NCBI GenBank assembly: GCA_023853785.1
Contig: JAJIRX010000859.1
Location: 62,001 to 126,000, forward strand
DNA: 64,000 nucleotides
Direction: 5' to 3'
Source: Psilocybe azurescens
Taxonomy: Eukaryota; Basidiomycota; Agaricomycetes; Agaricales; Agrocybaceae
This document shows positions 11,339-23,895 of the stretch, piece by piece; position 1 is the stretch's first letter; each line of letters opens with the position of its first letter. A program made the translations under genes and the position numbers. The notes under the pieces are model-generated. The model did not search any database. It was not told the origin of the DNA and was given only the letters and a program-made list of their open reading frames with translations.

Positions 11339-14233
11339 TCACATCTCATTGCCTACCAAATTTTTGAGAATAGGACGTCCCTTCAACACGCCTGTAGACA
11401 TTCCAAAGGATGACCAGCATCCAACTTGACTTTCTTTATATGATGGCCCTCTTTCTCTTTTTCTCTGCTCCTGGCCTTCTCCTTCAAATCATCACCAGCT
11501 GCAGCCGCCAAATTCTCCTTGCATACTATCTGCAGTCTTATCGCCTCCTCCGCCTCCTCCGCATCGTCCACTCCTTCAGCGTCTGCGCTCCTTTTCGTCA
11601 ACCACTTTGTACACCCACCTAACACTCTCGCGTGAGCCATATGCGCACCAGACGGGAGCTATGCGATCCATTTCTGCTTCTGCATCAACTCAAAAAACTG
11701 ACCTAGGAATGGCCTGCGCTCCAGCGTCTTCCTCGAACCAAAAAATGACAAGCTTGTTCCTCGCACGCGTAAAAGACACGTTAATCCGGTGGCAATCTTT
11801 GACAGGGTCACTGATCTACAGCGAGGCACAAAGGTAATTAGCAAACAACTCATGGACATGAATAGAGAGAAAATCAAACTTACATTGCCCTCTGAATTGG
11901 GCCTCACAAGTGAGACGATAACGTAGTCTTTATCTCTCGCTCAGCAAGACTGTCTTTCCTTGTACCACCAACTCCCCTAATCAGCGCAGCGATGACCGTC
12001 GTCTTTTCTGTGCCAGGCATGCCCAATACAAGTGCGTAGTCTTCCGCCGAGAGGACCTTGTCCATCGCGCCGAGTTCTCCAGCTCTAGAATCCATCCCCA
12101 CACGAGCGCCAATAATCGCGGCTCGACAGAGATTGTGATCGCATCTTCAACGCTAAGATGCCCATTGAGCGGATTTACATTCGTTGTTGCCTCTTTTAAT
12201 CCCGCTATTGTCCCGCTGGACGATGCCCCAGATTTCTGGAAGGCGTATATGAACCGATGGACACTGCCTTACTCTTTGCGCGCCGCTTTCTCCTCGTCTA
12301 CCCCTTATCTATTACACAACCAGCAGCGGCAGTACCTGCCCTGCTGGGAATCAAAGGCATTCCACTGAAGCGCCTCCCCTTCCTCCCCCTCTCCTCTGCC
12401 CCAAGCATCCACAGCTCCCTCTTAAACCGTACCAAATTCATTTCCTCCAGAGCTAAAAGTTGTTCCCACTCTGTGAAAAAATTTGTGTGGGTTGGTGTCA
12501 GGTGCCCCGTTTTTGCCTCAAAATTGGGAGCGAGGAAGGGTGGTATGGGGGATCAAATGTCGCCCGGTGCTTAACTTTGGATTTTGACCAGGGGGCGCTG
12601 AAATGGAATGGTTCGGATGACTCTTGCGGAAGTGTAGACATGGATGGAGCGCGTAGCACCGTTTGCATGCTCGTTCGTCGTCGATGTGTGCTGGCAAAAG
12701 TACTCCTCTTCCTCTTCCCGTCGATTCTCATCCGGAGTGCTCTGAAATGCAGACTCGACTCTGATTTGCGTATCCTCAACATCCACCTCAACATCCTCCT
12801 CCTCCACCTCCTCTTTTTCGACCCTGTCTGCACCTTCTCCCGTACCTTCCTTCACATATACTCAGCAAGCTCATTCCGAATATGCACAAATCCCCTCACC
12901 TCATTACGTCCCCTCGGCACCCTGACGGTCTCGCCCGTCTTGCTCTGGCTGTAGAATAGCAGTCCACCTTGTATGTCCGACCCATAGCGCTCACTGAGCA
13001 GGAGCGTGTATAATATCGTCTGGGCGCGTGGTCCATGCCTGCTTGCACGCGTCCCGTCTTGAGCCCAAGCGGAAACGGAGTCTTGATGAGTACTCGAAAC
13101 TTGGGTAAGGATGAAGACAGGTCAGAGATTATCCCTGGCACTGTCGCGTCGATCTTGCCTTTGATGCCGTACCTATGCGACCAGATGTCTTTTCAATCTC
13201 GAGAATATCCGTGATGGCCAGGAGAGAAGGAGCTTCGAAGGCCGCTGAGCGAGTGTTCGTCAGAGCGGCTGTAGAGTGGATAGACAAGTACTAGAATAGA
13301 GTTTACGAAGGGGAGAAATAGAGAACCTTTGGTTGGTTGGCAAGGTATTTTTCTGCAAAAACCGGAATCCTTTTGCGTGATTTCAAATTTCCCTCTTCGC
13401 AATTCTTTTTAAGAGCCCGAGTTCGACCAGCTCTGCGAGACCGCCCATGGTGGCCTCGACAATGCAGGTCTCAATAAAATTATCTTCCCGTTGTAGTTCC
13501 AACAAACATTTCTGCATGACTTCATGCAGCATATTTTCCCATATTACCGCAGGCGTGATATCAGTCATCGACCGCACCAAGCTGGACAAAAGAGGCTTGC
13601 GTCTACATTGTGTGGCGTTCGAGAGCGCAGTGGTAGTTATCAGAATGTCGGGGTGAAGAACAAGCAAGTTTGAGTGAGATGTGATAGATATTGTTCGTCT
13701 GGTAGGTGAAGATGGACCTGAGGAGGTTCCGAGGACATTGAATATGTTATCTAAAACATCACTTATAAGTATAAATTTCAATGATAAATCAGGGTCCAAC
13801 CAATACGAATGTCGGTTCGATATCAATTGTCCAGCAGATGTACCTCGGCGTGGTCGCCATCTGGTACTACCCTCGCCACTACAGTCTGTGGTATGGTGAT
13901 GTCACTTTTCCGAGTTCATCAGTCGTACAAAACTCACCTTTCTCTATTTATTATTAACATAGTTCTCCGTAGCTGACTCAACCACACATCTCGTACATGG
14001 ATCTGGCACGTAAAATGGGGGTTTTCTGACAACAAAAGTGAGTGGGTTTGACGGTATGGGTATTTTAACCAAACACACCTTGATTCCAGGTGTCTCCTGT
14101 CCGACTTTACAGGAAATTCCACAACTGCGTGGGCTTTCTTCGGAGGAAGCTTTACAGGGCTGGGCACATCGTCCCCAAGATCCCAATTCTCTGAGTCCTG
14201 TAGAAAAGCGACTATATCGTAGTCGGTGGCCAC
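11339..14233 (-). pseudogene. DNA2: Internally deleted DNA2 helicase/nuclease remnant
   Basis: The family (Dna2) is a replication helicase/nuclease that trims Okazaki flaps. Pieces lie in the correct order on the minus strand. An N-terminal piece starts at the ATG at 14233 (SENWDLGDDVPSPVK). The Dna2 domain follows at 13826-13383 (NLLVLHPDILITTTALSNA, MLHEVMQ). Nuclease-region pieces occupy about 13200-12850 (HRYGIKGKIDATV, LKTGRVQAGMDH, SKTGETVRVPRGRNEVRG). The Walker A region is at about 12040-11960 (LSAEDYALVLGMPGTEKTTV). Motif VI is at about 11830-11750 (HRINVSFTRARNKLVIF), and the terminus GVLKGRPILKNLV ends at the TGA 11339-11341. Helicase motifs between Walker A and DYVIVSLVRPN are missing. 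The Walker A glycine is Glu, and the nuclease E-x-K is replaced (LGLKTGR). Several pieces are in different frames. At 2.9 kb it is well below the usual 4 kb or more, so it is very probably non-functional. Confidence 0.82.
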
Positions 14234-14236
14234 AAA

Positions 14237-14312
14237 GACTTTCTTTTTGTAACTGTGTGTATAGCCGAATCTATAATGTTTGTTTTAATCGGATGATCCT
14301 TGTTTCTCAAGA
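14237..14312 (+). repeat. Second copy of the CHC1 3' flank
   Basis: This stretch resembles 10858-10935 closely: CTTTCTTTTTGTAACTGTG, TATAGCCGAATCTATAATG, and TTTTAATCGGATGATCCTTG. It begins a few bases upstream of the first codon of the DNA2 remnant, so the remnant lies between two copies of the clathrin 3' flank in the same orientation. Confidence 0.8.
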
Positions 14313-16014
14313 AAAAACAAAATGGACGAGGCGAAGCTTACGAAGTAGCACATGTATACGGCAATGAGGACATCACAGGTAGCGGATGTCCCACCCCAGA
14401 TCTAGATATTAATAAAAGAACATGTCGCAAGCCATCATCACAGATTGGAGGGTCTCGATCAGAAAGATACCGTAAACCAAGATTTTGGTGAAGGCCCTAT
14501 CAATTGGAAAGGCGATGTAGTAGATATCCGATTTATGTCGATCAAAATGTCAATTACGAAGATCAAGTCTCGATCAACGTGTATGTGGTACTCACAAACT
14601 TGCACACGAAGTACGCCATACAATGTCCAGCTCAGCAGATAGCCAAGGAGCTGTTCATTATTGCAAGCTATTTTGAGTGCATCTTATATGGCTGAAACCA
14701 CTTCGTACCAGAGGACCTGCGCTGAATTATAGAATGAACAATTGCTGGGGACAAAATGGGCTCCGCAGACATGACTGCAGGGGTACCAGAAGAATATGTG
14801 AAATTGCGAGAGAATTCTCTCAAAAGGTTACTGTCCTATATATATTCCTCATTTGTTTTCGGTATGGTCAAATCGATCACACCGGTTTTTGACATCCGTA
14901 ATGAACGCATGACCTAGAAAAATAATATCTCAAAGATAAGTAGTTTCAAGGATTAATTTGTAGTAATAAAATACTGGATGAAGAGTCAAATGCGGCGGCA
15001 GATGTTTCGGCCAACTCTTCGCCATTCAGTTCCCCTGAGTTCAACGTCAGAGCGTCCACCACCAAAAAGACGGAAAACAATCCAACAATCTGAGGTCCGT
15101 TTGACATGTTTTGTTTCGGGCAACGTTCAGGGGGTCATTTTTGTGATCACACTAATAGTCATGAATATTAAACGGTATACAATGACACCTTCGCGATGCG
15201 CAAGCATACAACACTATCTAAGAACAAAATTTATGTCATGTCATGCCACATCCAAGACACAAAAGGTACACACCTCATTGCAGCCTGATCCTTGTTACGG
15301 CAACGAATTTGAGTGAAGTAAAAACAAGGAATGGTATAATTATCAGTATGGTACCCAGACCAGTTTGGCTTATTCGATACACTTGACTGCCTGAAATTAG
15401 GAGCACATTTTTACCGGTCCGGAGGGTTACTCTAGTCCATTATCATCGGAAGCAGGAAAGTCAATAAAAACATTGTGATAGAATTATTTTAAGCATATCA
15501 TCCCACTAGTAACACAGCATTAGACAGAATAGATTGGAAACATAGCAAACGCACCTCGGTTATGCTTGTTTGCCTTTAGACTATGTAGGAAAAACGGGAT
15601 TTCAATACGCTGTACCACCAGGATGACTATGTAGCAAATATGCTTGACGGTCGAAAAATAAGTCCGTGAACGAGGTTGAATTGTATACATGAGAGAATAC
15701 ATGGTATGAGTGGTATCATGGGAGGAACGAGGTTTTGTCGATACGCAATATGGTGCCTGAACGAGTTGGTAGAGTATTGTGCATTGGGAGCATGGGATAA
15801 TGTAGTGATGCGGGCAATTGCCACGGTGAGGTCGGCGTGGGCCTAATTAAGTTTGGGGTATAACTCAAGCAAGGTCAAAGGGATGGGGTATTAAGTCATG
15901 AGTCTATCGGCCGCCACCTGTGTCTGGAAGTGTCGTCACGCCCATCCACAGAGCAAAGTCCATTCCAAATAAAAAAAAATGCGAAAAGAAAATAGTAAGG
16001 AGACCGATAATCTC
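14313..16014. other. Gene-poor stretch with possible decayed coding sequence
   Basis: No gene could be identified. Several short plus-strand frames look faintly protein-like: at 14757-14890 the frame begins MGSADMTAGVPEEYVKLREN, and near 14978-15320 there are short pieces such as ADVSANSSPFSSPEF. They are broken by stops and match no family I know. They may be relics of a gene or of an element. Confidence 0.3.
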
Positions 16015-17228
16015 TTACATCACCTGGCAACCGCCGTCCCCTGAGCCTTTCGCGCGCGTACTTAGTGACACTCGAGCAGCTTCATAAAAACTTCTGTTAC
16101 TCCCCGATTATGCTTTTGAGCTGCATTCTAACAACGGGGACAGGTGTAAGTGTTGAGCATCAAGATATCTGCAAAATGCATACCCAAGTATCGGGATGCC
16201 CGTATTCGTCTCGCGACAGCAAGTCCTTCCTCATATTGTACAGTATGGTTTCCGTATCGCTTCAGCCGTTCCTTTATTACTGGATCGTCTCGGAGATCAC
16301 ACTTGAGTGCTAAAGAAAGCAATGGTAAGGATACCACTCGTTATTCTGGCCTGTGATAAGTACGCACCTACTAGCACCAACTGTTGCATTATGGGTTATC
16401 AATCTCGAATAACTGTTGAGTGTATTAAGCGATGCACCTTTACTCCTGGACAGTACTCCAAAATCTCATCAAGCCACTTGGTTGGATGTCGTTTGAGGCA
16501 CAGCTTAAGCATCAACAATAAATGGACGCTACCTTGGACTCAACGTTTTCTAATGACACAGGATTGTCCACGGAGAAGCAAATCATGATGACGTGTGTCT
16601 CTGCATATGACAGGGACCTTAATCGGTCGAATTCTTCCTGACCTGTGAGGCATAGTGGCAACATTCAAGAGGAGTAAAGGAGGGAGAGGGAAATCCTTCG
16701 AAGTCAGATGTTATAATACACATGAGTGGCACGGAAGGACGACATACCGGCGGTATCCCATAGACTCAGTTCTACTAGCTGCTCGTCGACATAGATATCA
16801 TGCACGTAGTTTTCGAAAACCGTAGGTTCACTAGCATGTCGGATTAGAGTGGCCCCTTAAGAATGAACATCCGGCCACATACTAGACTTGGGTGAAAAAG
16901 CCGCGGGTAAAGACGTTTAGCAAAGATGTCTTGCCTACAGAGCAGTGCATCAGTCAGAAGTAAGGCTGCGAGAACCCAGGAGCCACAACTGCTTACCACA
17001 TGCGCCATCGCCACAAACGACAACCTTCTCAATGTGATCTACTTTAGTGCCTCATTCATCTAAGCGTGAGCCAATGTGACATGCCCACCTTTCTCTGGAT
17101 CTAGAATACCAAACGGTTCAGTAAGCACGCGTCATACTAGTGGCAAGCTTTTCCCAGAAAGAAGTTGAACATACTGGCCGACCGCGACCGAATGAAGCAC
17201 CTTTACTTGAAGCACCGCAGAGAGACAT
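16015..17228 (-). CDS. RHO3: Rho-family small GTPase, Rho3-like, multi-intron
   Basis: A membrane-anchored Rho GTPase; Rho3 is known to act in polarised growth and exocytosis in fungi. The start is the ATG at 17226-17228 ([14 protein letters not shown]). After splicing of at least eight short introns the G-box motifs appear in order: [19 protein letters not shown] (P-loop), [18 protein letters not shown] (effector loop), [19 protein letters not shown] (switch II), [11 protein letters not shown] (base recognition) and [14 protein letters not shown]. With the genomic sequence as given, the last exon stops early. If the A5 run at 16086-16090 (T5 in sense) had six bases, the frame would run [19 protein letters not shown] and end in CQVM, a good CaaX prenylation box, with TAA at 16015-16017. 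Subfamily assignment rests on effector-loop and core similarity. Confidence 0.88.
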
Positions 17229-17680
17229 GGTCTTGAGCTACTCTTTCTGTGTTGTAGACAGAGCTGGTTAGGTTGGGAGATAATGAGGAGCAAGAACAGA
17301 GATATGTGGGGAACAAAGGAGGAGGAGCACCGGTTGCACGAAACGGAACTATACCACGTGATGCTGTTCAGTCGGGCCGGGCGGATGCACCGATGTAGTC
17401 ATCGTTCTGGGCAGTTGGCGACTTGAACTTTCTCATTCTGCTCTCTGCTCAATACACGAATGTTTCTGATACATACAAGAAACGATATATTAATACATGG
17501 TGGCAGATAAAAGATAAAGAAACATATCAAGTAAGCAAGTGACAATACATTACTCATGGGTACTCTCACTGGCACTCGACTGCCTTGCAAGTTTTCGCCC
17601 AGTTCGCTTTAGATCTCTCCATGAATCGACACCTCTCACACCGTCTACTCCGCAGCAAACATGAAGAAAAACTACACCAA
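17229..17680. other. Intergenic between RHO3 start and regulator A end
   Basis: About 450 bases that include the RHO3 promoter and the 3' end of the downstream regulator on the same strand. A CACGTG E-box-like hexamer is not perfect here (ACCACGTGAT at about 17352-17361 does contain CACGTG). No gene seen. Confidence 0.35.
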
Positions 17681-20600
17681 TCACTGCATAGCCATGGTGT
17701 TCACAAAATCGAGCCATGTTGACTGCATATTGCCGTCAGGCGACCCAGATGCCTTCCGGTGCGTTGTACTGGGGCTCGTGTCCAGAACAAGCGTCTGTTC
17801 CTGCGAGAACATATTGTTACTGCTGTTGCCACTTTGGAATGTACTTGACGACGACGCAAGTCCGTAGTCGTATACGGGGAAGTACTGCGGGAAGCTCGAT
17901 TCATTTTGACTGTTTGAGGTATCCATTGCCGGCCCCGAACCCTGTTGTAATCCACTTTGCTGGGTCTGCATCATGTTCTGCATTGATTGCTGTGGCACGA
18001 ACGAGCTAGGTTCGCTCTGGAAAGACGTAGGCAGAGTCGACATTCCGTACATTGTCACAGGGGAAATCTCAGGCGTGTCCGAGTACGAATTGTGAGAGGT
18101 GGGGTTGGAGAAGGAATTGTGGTTCGATGAATGATTTGTAAAAATCGATTGCTGTTGCTGACTTCCTCCCTGAACTTTGAAGGAATCCAAATATTCTCGA
18201 ACACTCTGAGGAAGATTGTTGTGAAGTCCGGGGGACAGAGGCAAGGGAACGATAGGATTTTGCGAAACTGGCGATCTCTCCATTAGGATCGGAGATGAGG
18301 GCTCCTTCTTGGACACCAGTCGAGTTTTCCCACCCAGGACAGACAATTCGTCATCGTCGGCATCAGGGGTTATCGGTCCGGACGAAGGGTTATATCTTGT
18401 AAGAGGAGACCCTTTTCCTCTTCTAAATTCATCCAAACTGAAGTGTGCTTTCTCTTGCAAATGGAGCATAATGTTCTAATCAAAGAGATTAAGAAAGATC
18501 TAATGACAAATAATATTCGGAAACATACTAGAACTTTGTTGGCCCGGAAACCTCGAGCGGCTTTTGAGAACAGTTCGCAGGCTGAATCCAGTTGCACAAG
18601 AGCAGACGGTGCTAAACTCATGGAGGGACACCTCGTGACAATCGATCCCAGTACAATCTATGCAAAAGATTTCTCAGTGAAACGTTTAGAAACCCAAAGG
18701 ATACTAATAGTTACCGAACAAGAAAACATGTGCGTCCACAGGAACCACATCCGCTCACTCGGTTCCTTCAGCTGAGTGTGCAGATTTCTCATCATAGCGA
18801 CAAGAGATCCAGCGCTACGATATGCAGCAATAACAGAGGTTCCATAAGGACTCCCAAGGGGATCCTTCGGGTGATCACTAATGGCCCGAGCGAAGAAGCT
18901 TCTATGCAAATAAAGCAGGTCTAAAAATCGGCAACATAGAGAATCGCCGTCAGTAAAGATGCCCGTCACAAAGCTGATATGTTAATTGATATGACGTACT
19001 CATCTCTCGGATAGCCAACACGATATGTCTCTGCAAAGTGAGCATGATGCTGTCCGGATATCCTCCCTGCCGCGGTTCAGAATTACCGAAGCCGGCAACT
19101 TGGAGTATGGGAGGTACGGGGAATGCACGCAACTTCCTGTCTAGTTGTAGAATTGTCGCATAAGTCGGCATTTTAGCGCCGAAAGCTTGGTCGTGAAGCA
19201 GAGTCATGCATTCGGCTGCGAATCGATGCTTCCATGCGTTGACTGAGTAAAAATCAGTTTGGGGTAAGATAAATTTTATCCAGGAGTAAGAGTACGTACA
19301 GCTCTGCTCGTCAGAAGAATCGTCCAAATGTGGCATCTTACAATCGAGATGCGGGGGGAAAAATGAAGGCGGTCGGCTGAACGTAAACGATTGCCAAGAA
19401 TCGTATGTAAACAGTTCCCAGAACAGTTCGCGCCGCCGTGAAGTTTCAATAGGATCTACTTTCCATTTTCCACTATCCCGGTCTACACGGTCGAAAAGAA
19501 ACAATGAGTCTTCATATAACCACGATTATTGGCAACACTCACGAAGTCCAATCTAAAGCGAAATTGACCAGCATTAGTCCTCGAAATCGATCAATTCTAG
19601 GTATAACCTACGCTTTGAGCAACTTTGACTGCTAGACCCATCGTAGCCCACCGAGCGCCGGAGCTAGTCCCATGCCGCTCCGCTATGAAGAGATAATGGG
19701 TCATCAGATACTAGAAGGCATAAGATCTCAGCCAAACCCATGTGATAAGCTTTAAAACCCTCGATCCACTCACCAATGCTTGAACGGCGTTGATGGTTGG
19801 GATATCGAAGAATGAATGGTGGAACAAGGCCGCTCTTGCCAGTTGGTGATACTTCTCTGCCTCGAGATTGTATGCAGGAAGGGTTTGGTTCATGAGAGAT
19901 CCAATAGCAAGTATCATAAACAGGATCGAGAGCCGATGAGCCAAGAGCGGGTCGTCAGGTATTGGGCCAATGGTTTGATTGTAGAATGGTGCGTATATTT
20001 CTGTGTCAAATGTCTCCCACATTGACAGGGTGATACCTGTCATACGGTGGTCAGCTGCGGCTCCATACCGTGGCAAGAAGAAAGTCACGCACATCCATGC
20101 AGCATATGTATAATATATCGCTCGCAATTCTTGAGCAACTTCAGCAGGAGGTAAATACCAGTATAGAGTCTGCAACCCCACATTGCCCGTTACAGAGTAA
20201 TGGGATATAGGGAATGAGGATGCCCGGTTGAGAATTTCGGGTGGTAAAATATTTTGCAGACTGATTAGATGGTCATCTTGATCCTCTTCCTCGGGTAGTT
20301 CGTTCTAGAGATATCATGTCAATCTTATTAAGCTTCCATTGTCTCTGTCGACTTACTTGAAGGAAGTACTAGGAGCGACAGAATGGTCAATTGAAAGTTA
20401 AAGTCATACTGAGGAAATATCTTACCCAAGAATTCGCTGTTTGACCGAAATACTTTGTTTTTCCCGAAAGTGCTATGGACAGCGAACCAAAGGCATCCAC
20501 AACATCTGGATTTTGTTCTTCTTCCTTGATAGTTGTGGTCACCGATGGTTTTATGGAATTGAGATCTCTTTGTAACGGTGCTTTGATTCTGAGAAGCTCA

Positions 20601-21107
20601 TCTGAGAGCAAAGGGTGCGGTTCGGTGGATATGTGAGTGTGTGAAGCGCGTAGAGCATCTTCGAGCTCTCTGACTCTGTTCGCGAGTTCTGATATTTTTT
20701 CGTGCAATTCTTGTGTCGAAGCCAAGACGAATCTATTCAACAGGCCATCAGATATCCTCAATGCGCAAGATTAAAAGCAAGATGCCTACCGATTTCCTTG
20801 CCCAGTTGTAAGAGACCCCTGAATTATGTTTAGACACCCAGGAAAATCCTGCAACTCGAGGTGAAAGGCTTACATCAGGGCAGATAGCGCCGCAGCCTCT
20901 CTTTACACATGAGCTACACGGAATCGCTCGATCGCATCGCAACTTGAGCCTGTGGATAAGAAAAGGGTCAGATATATGATCAACTAGAGCTGAGAAACGG
21001 CTTTTAAGGCCCTTGATCGAGTACCTTCGGCATTCAGCACAGCTCAAACGAGTTGCGCCCTTTCTACGTTTCTTTGTGGGGCCATCCGCGCCCGGTGGGT
21101 TGTCCAT
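17681..21107 (-). CDS. Zn2Cys6 fungal-specific transcription factor, copy A
   Basis: A nuclear regulator with an N-terminal binuclear zinc cluster and a central Fungal_trans domain. The start is ATG at 21107 (MDNPPGADGPTKKRRKGATR), with a basic stretch. The cluster spans two exons: CAECRRLKLRCDRAIPCSSC then VKRGCGAIC. A coiled-coil dimerisation segment follows (ELHEKISELANRVRELEDAL). The Fungal_trans part includes AWMYDRMTGITL, RWATMGLAVKVAQSVGLHRD, RRRELFWELFTYDSW and SRPPSFFPPHLD. A later exon carries RSFFARAISDHPKDPLGSPY. The C-terminus is Ser/Gln-rich and ends at 17681 with LDFVNTMAMQ. It is a clear paralogue of the gene at 40287-43959, with the same domain order and many shared blocks. 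Its target genes cannot be deduced. Confidence 0.93.
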
Positions 21108-23895
21108 TCTCCTATCGTATGTAGGGGAGGGGGCATCCAGCGTATCGTTGTGGTAGATGATGATGGGAGAGAAGGGGACAGCTTTGGCAAGTACACTCGT
21201 GGAATGCCCTACGCCCGATCCTAATAAGATAACCGTAGCTTGGGCCAGGGACGGAGATGGCCGATCCCATCAATCCCGATTTACTTCCGTCAAAGCCAAG
21301 TGGCAGTGCCATATCACATTGCAAAAACAACCCCACCCATGGCGAAAGGACCGAATCACTCTCCTGAGTCGCTATTTTGTCCTTTCTCTGTCATATACAA
21401 CTTTATTTGGTCTATATTCCATTCTTTTTATTTGTAATGTCGACACGAATATGATCAGCCCTATCCAAGTCACCATCTTCGAATGAGGCGATCCATGTCA
21501 ACTCCAGACCCAATTATCTTCTAAACACTTGGAAAATATCCGATAATTCTTCTTCGTCTTCGTCTTTGTGTACAGTTGTCTGCATGTATGGAAGTGATTT
21601 GCGATGAGTACGCTGCATTGTCGGCCGGTTTCATCCTCCTTATCCTATATGTCCCGCGTATTCTCACATTTCAGCACGTTTTCTGTGTAGATAAAAGGTA
21701 AACGTCTTTTAATCAAGCTAGTTTCCGTGACCTCCGGAGACAGCATCGATCCCGATCCTCCCGAGCTCAAAGATCAGTAATCGAGATTATGAACGCAGAA
21801 TGACCTCGTATGTCTTCCCCAGGACACAATCCCTTTGCCTTGCCTTCTTATTGGACCTCTTCGTCATATATAACGTCGCCTCGGTGATCCGCTTCGCAAT
21901 TTTTGCAATAATCGACCCTCAGGACATCAAGCGGCAACTCAACATGCTATAATTGCCCATCCATACATAAAAATCACTATGGCCCCAAACCGACGACTCT
22001 TTGATCGAGAGCTCAAGTAGATAGGTAATAGTATAGAACTATGAGCTCCGATGTTTGACTATTAGCTTGCTGAGGGTTCAAACCTAGTCTCATTCGTATT
22101 TTAGACTATCGGCATCAACACGCGTACCCCAAATGACCCTTCGCCACACAGCTTCTGTGATTTACATCTATCTATCAGGCCTTTTGAAGAACCATTTTCT
22201 CAAGCCGGGAATTTTTATTTTGGTACTCTTCATTTCTCCATTCTGTCCGCATGCTCGTCCCGAGACAGAAATGCCGTAAATATCGAGAAAGGTGTAACGA
22301 GGTACTTCAAAAAGTACTCCATCTATTCGAGTCTGTACATAGTACATATTCAATGCTGACGAAGTATTTCTAGATAGGGCGGTTGTTCCGAATTCGGGTT
22401 GACTTTGTCCGAATGACGAACAAGGGTAGCGTCAGAAGTGATTAACCAATTACTTCTATCCCCTTGTCGCGTCATCTATTCACCCTGCCGTGAAGTTCAC
22501 CGCAGCGCATACGGTGTCCAGACTAAATATAATCTAAACCAACGTTGCGGCGGAAAACCTCTGAAGTCAAAAAACGCAGTGGAATCACTGAAGTCTAGAT
22601 TTGCTGTGGAAGACAAGTGGCATACCCATGCATACTAAAATTGAACAAGACCCTTCGCCCGAGGCCACATAGTCGACTACCATTCTAACTGCGTAGCGGG
22701 GTACTACGGAGACACACAAGTTAGACAGCCAATCATTACCCCTTACACCGAAACAGATCATACATCGGGGTAATATCTCCAATTAGCAAGAGCGATAGCT
22801 AAGATCACGTGGGATTCGACAAAGTCCAAATATATTGTGATCGTCGGGGCTTGCGAGGAGCTCCGCGCATTGTCCCCTCTCGCGCCAGGAAGAACGGATT
22901 CTGAAACGCCACCATCGCCTACCCTGCCAGCGATGCTCGCGGTCGACATCACTGCAGTTAGATACCTAGGGTCGTTGACGACCTAGAAGGTCTCTGAATT
23001 TCGCATCATACTTCTCTCAAATAAAACTCGGCGTAGATGTTCCAAAAAGAGCATCTAAACCCCTTTATACAGCATTTCAGCAAATCACCGAAACAAAGTA
23101 TTGATGGATTAGTGTGGACGTTCTCAAAAGCGAATCCCCTTCGGCGGTCTAGAGATATGGCATGGCAAGATCTCACATCTTCGTAACGCCTTTAGAGCCA
23201 AAGACTAAGGAATACCATTAATTAAGAGATAGTCTGCCATGGAAAATTGTCGCAGACTCGTCTCTCCCGACCCTCCCGTAAATAGTATAGCAGCTTATAG
23301 CAGTCGTACCGTGATCCTTGGCACGTTTCTCGATCGTGATGTACTTCTTATTTGGGAATAATACTTGCCATTTTGAGATCACATCCTGCCATTTCATAAA
23401 CCTTTTGCGATCAAGTTGCCGGGAGCAGGCTCAATGTTAGACTGCTTAGGGGTGGAAAACAAAGGCGCCCAGGTACGCAGGCACCAGATCTCTCAAACTA
23501 TGCTCCACACAAATGTTATATTCCATTAAAGAGTGCTTGAGCCTCGAGATGATAGACGAGGAGAAAACTGATTATATCGGGAGAAAATCTCTATATATAT
23601 TTGGTGTATTTCCATATTAGCAGGACCGGGAAAAACGGGTTCAGGATTCGTGTATGCAGTACATACAAGTAGCTATATTGTAATCATAATCGTTTCGTCG
23701 TGTTCATAAGACATGTCAAGTGCAGTCAAAGAGGCAAAGAGGGAATAAGGTTGGTTGAGCATGGCTAATCATCCATCCCAACCCAGTGTAGGTCATATCC
23801 ATATACGTATCCATGCAAATCGTTTCCATCCATAAAAATTAATCCCAATGCTGCGCGAGCCCATCCAAAGAGTCAAAATTGTAGCTCGAATGGGC
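21108..23895. other. Large gene-free region (2.8 kb)
   Basis: I see no gene, RNA or mobile element here. Frames are short on both strands and show no domain. A box-B-like GGGTTCAAACC occurs at about 22074, but the surrounding bases do not fold into a tRNA. The region probably contains the promoter of the Zn2Cys6 regulator at its left end. Confidence 0.45.

Noticed and set aside
12460..12954. Plus-strand 164-codon frame
   Set aside because: It is antisense to the DNA2 remnant; low-complexity composition and no family likeness.
22010..22095. Possible tRNA (GGGTTCAAACC resembles a B box)
   Set aside because: The T-arm stem is mismatched and no A box, anticodon arm or acceptor stem can be formed around it.
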